DNA from: Planctomycetota bacterium
GTDB lineage: Bacteria > Planctomycetota > Brocadiia > Brocadiales > Brocadiaceae
Assembly (NCBI GenBank): GCA_016188675.1
Contig: JACPHJ010000046.1
Location: 52,504-116,503, forward strand
Direction: 5' to 3'
Length of the DNA stretch: 64,000 nucleotides
Shown here piece by piece: positions 62,756 to 64,000 of the stretch. The position numbers and the translations under genes are program-made. The notes under the pieces are model-generated. The model saw only the letters and a program-made list of their open reading frames with translations. It was not told the origin of the DNA and did no database searches. Position 1 is the stretch's first letter. Every line of letters begins with the position of its first letter.

Positions 62756-64000
62756 TTATTCCTCTGCATCCTCTTTGGTACTTTCTTCAGCTACTTCCTC
62801 TTGCGTTTCCGATTCGGAAACTTCGCCGCTGTCCGCTTCGGCTTTTGTCTCTTCCGGGACAACGCGTGCAACGGAAACAAGTTTATCGTCCTCTTCTATG
62901 GAAAAGAGTTTGACCCCTTGTGTATTTCTTCCGATGGCGCGAATGGTATTTATAGGTGTCCGGATAACCATGCCTTTTGAGGTAATCATTATCAATTCGT
63001 CGGTATCTCTGACGTCAATCAGGGCCACGACTTTCCCATTTCTTTCGGTGGTTTTAATGTTAATGACGCCCTGCCCTCCCCTATGATGAGGGGGATATTC
63101 TGAGAAATCTGTCCGTTTCCCAAAACCATTCTCGCAAACAGTTAGCAGGGAGGAATTCTCGTCCACAATCACCATATCCCTGACTTTATCATTTTCCTTG
63201 AGCTTGATTCCTTTTACTCCGTGTGTTACGCGCCCCATGGTTCTGACATTTTCTTCAGAGAAACGCATTGCCTTTCCCTGCTCGGTACCGAGGATAATGT
63301 CTTGTTTGCCATTTGTTAGTTTGACGCCAATCAGTTTATCCCCATCATCCAGGTTAATGGCAATAATACCACCCTTTTTGGGATTTCCATAAGCACTTAA
63401 CACAGTCTTTTTAACGATCCCATGACTCGTGGCCATGACCAACTGCCGTTCGTCAAAATTTCTTACAGGAATAAGGGAGTTTACGTTTTCACCTTCCTTA
63501 AATTCCAACAGGTTAATCAGCGCCCGGCCTTTGGACGTTCGGCCCATTTGCGGAATATCGTAGACCTTGAGCCAGTAAACCCGTCCCTGGTCAGTAAAGA
63601 ACAGGATATAATCATGGGTAGACGCTACAAAGAGATGTTCTATGAAATCCCCTTCTTTCATGTCAGCGCCAGTAACGCCCTTGCCGCCGCGGTGTTGTTT
63701 CCGGTAAGCCATCAGCGGTAACCGTTTGATATATCCTTCGTGGGTGATAATAACGGCAACATTTTCCTCTGCTATGAGGTCTTCTATATTGAATTCAGTA
63801 GTGGCTGCAACAATCTCCGTGCGGCGTTTATCGCCGAAGCGTTCTTTAATTTCCACGATATCTTTTTTGATGATATTCAGCACCAACTTGTCACTCGCCA
63901 GAATTGCCTGATATTCTTTAATCTCAGCGCATATTTTTTTGTATTCTTCCTCGATCTTTCCCTGTTCGAGTCCGGTCAACCTCTGGAGTTTCATATCCAG
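62756..64000 (-). CDS. gyrA: DNA gyrase subunit A, C-terminal part (5' end beyond the window)
   Basis: The frame runs off the window end, so only about 415 residues are seen. The first part is the end of the breakage-reunion domain with its coiled coil (LQRLTGLEQGKIEEEYKKI). The beta-pinwheel follows: repeats such as VAVIITHEGYIKRLP, and the GyrA-box QHRGGKGVTG, which marks GyrA rather than ParC and is needed for DNA wrapping. The C-terminal tail is strongly acidic (about 40 residues rich in Glu, ending EESTKEDAEE). Acidic tails modulate wrapping in some gyrases. The active-site Tyr lies outside the window. Confidence 0.95.
   Translation of the reverse strand: MDMKLQRLTGLEQGKIEEEYKKICAEIKEYQAILASDKLVLNIIKKDIVEIKERFGDKRRTEIVAATTEFNIEDLIAEENVAVIITHEGYIKRLPLMAYRKQHRGGKGVTGADMKEGDFIEHLFVASTHDYILFFTDQGRVYWLKVYDIPQMGRTSKGRALINLLEFKEGENVNSLIPVRNFDERQLVMATSHGIVKKTVLSAYGNPKKGGIIAINLDDGDKLIGVKLTNGKQDIILGTEQGKAMRFSEENVRTMGRVTHGVKGIKLKENDKVRDMVIVDENSSLLTVCENGFGKRTDFSEYPPHHRGGQGVINIKTTERNGKVVALIDVRDTDELIMITSKGMVIRTPINTIRAIGRNTQGVKLFSIEEDDKLVSVARVVPEETKAEADSGEVSESETQEEVAEESTKEDAEE

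Noticed and set aside
1..64000. CRISPR array, tRNA, rRNA or prophage
   Set aside because: No regular spaced direct repeats, no tRNA cloverleaf with CCA-end context and no rRNA or phage structural gene were recognised by eye. A tRNAscan or Infernal run would be needed to exclude small RNAs fully.

Overview
The window reads as chromosomal DNA of a Gram-negative environmental bacterium with moderate GC, most likely an anammox-type planctomycete (Brocadiales). This is an inference. It rests on several c-type cytochrome lipoproteins, a cytochrome P460, a MoxR/DUF58/BatA cluster, long-form Pst permeases, a four-helix-bundle (23S intervening-sequence-type) protein outside rRNA, and many short dispersed palindromic repeats. 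No rRNA, tRNA or CRISPR array was recognised.

Layout. 1-17.4 kb (+): a cell-surface polysaccharide cluster. It holds a polysaccharide deacetylase (cut by the window start), a DegT-type PLP enzyme, a FemAB-like acyltransferase, a broken GT4, two B12-type radical SAM enzymes, a GT9 heptosyltransferase-like enzyme, a zinc-ribbon methyltransferase, a GT2, two GT-C-like membrane proteins, a SPASM radical SAM protein and an O-antigen ligase fused to TPRs. 17.5-25.2 kb (+): an ADP-forming acyl-CoA synthetase alpha chain, a secreted PQQ-propeller/PKD protein, MoxR-DUF58-BatA, and a Fur/PerR-like regulator. 25.3-33.8 kb (-): a class I amidotransferase, a broken DegT aminotransferase, a 1043-residue GGDEF sensor, a GT4 and HslVU. 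34-36.8 kb (+): a CBS protein and a CopA-type ATPase. 36.7-45.3 kb (-): a GGDEF-PilZ protein and the phosphate operon pstS-pstC-pstA-pstB-phoU, preceded by an unlisted 30-residue ORF. 45.5-48.7 kb (-): two tandem OprP-like porins. 48.7-53.2 kb (+): five-heme and eight-heme lipoprotein cytochromes, an outer-membrane barrel candidate and a monoheme cytochrome. 53.4-64 kb: panD-lgt (+), hflX (-), the acyl-CoA synthetase beta chain (-), a kinase-like protein (+), a four-helix-bundle gene between 30-bp terminal inverted repeats, an SMR transporter (+), cytochrome P460, a radical SAM/SPASM protein, a GT2 and the 3' part of gyrA (all -).

The genes fall into four functional themes: envelope glycan synthesis, phosphate uptake, cyclic-di-GMP signalling, and periplasmic/outer-membrane electron transfer. 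The porins and the cytochrome cluster diverge from one 371-bp region that carries a sigma70-like promoter and two strong dyads, which look like operators.

The most unusual items are: the 565-bp inverted-repeat cassette whose gene begins at ATA where ATG is expected; the cytochrome-barrel cluster as a possible outer-membrane electron conduit; two genes that each lack about 15 residues and shift frame; a hairpin RNA-like element before moxR; a 98-nt identical tract between the duplicated porins; and repeat elements inside the O-antigen ligase reading frame.
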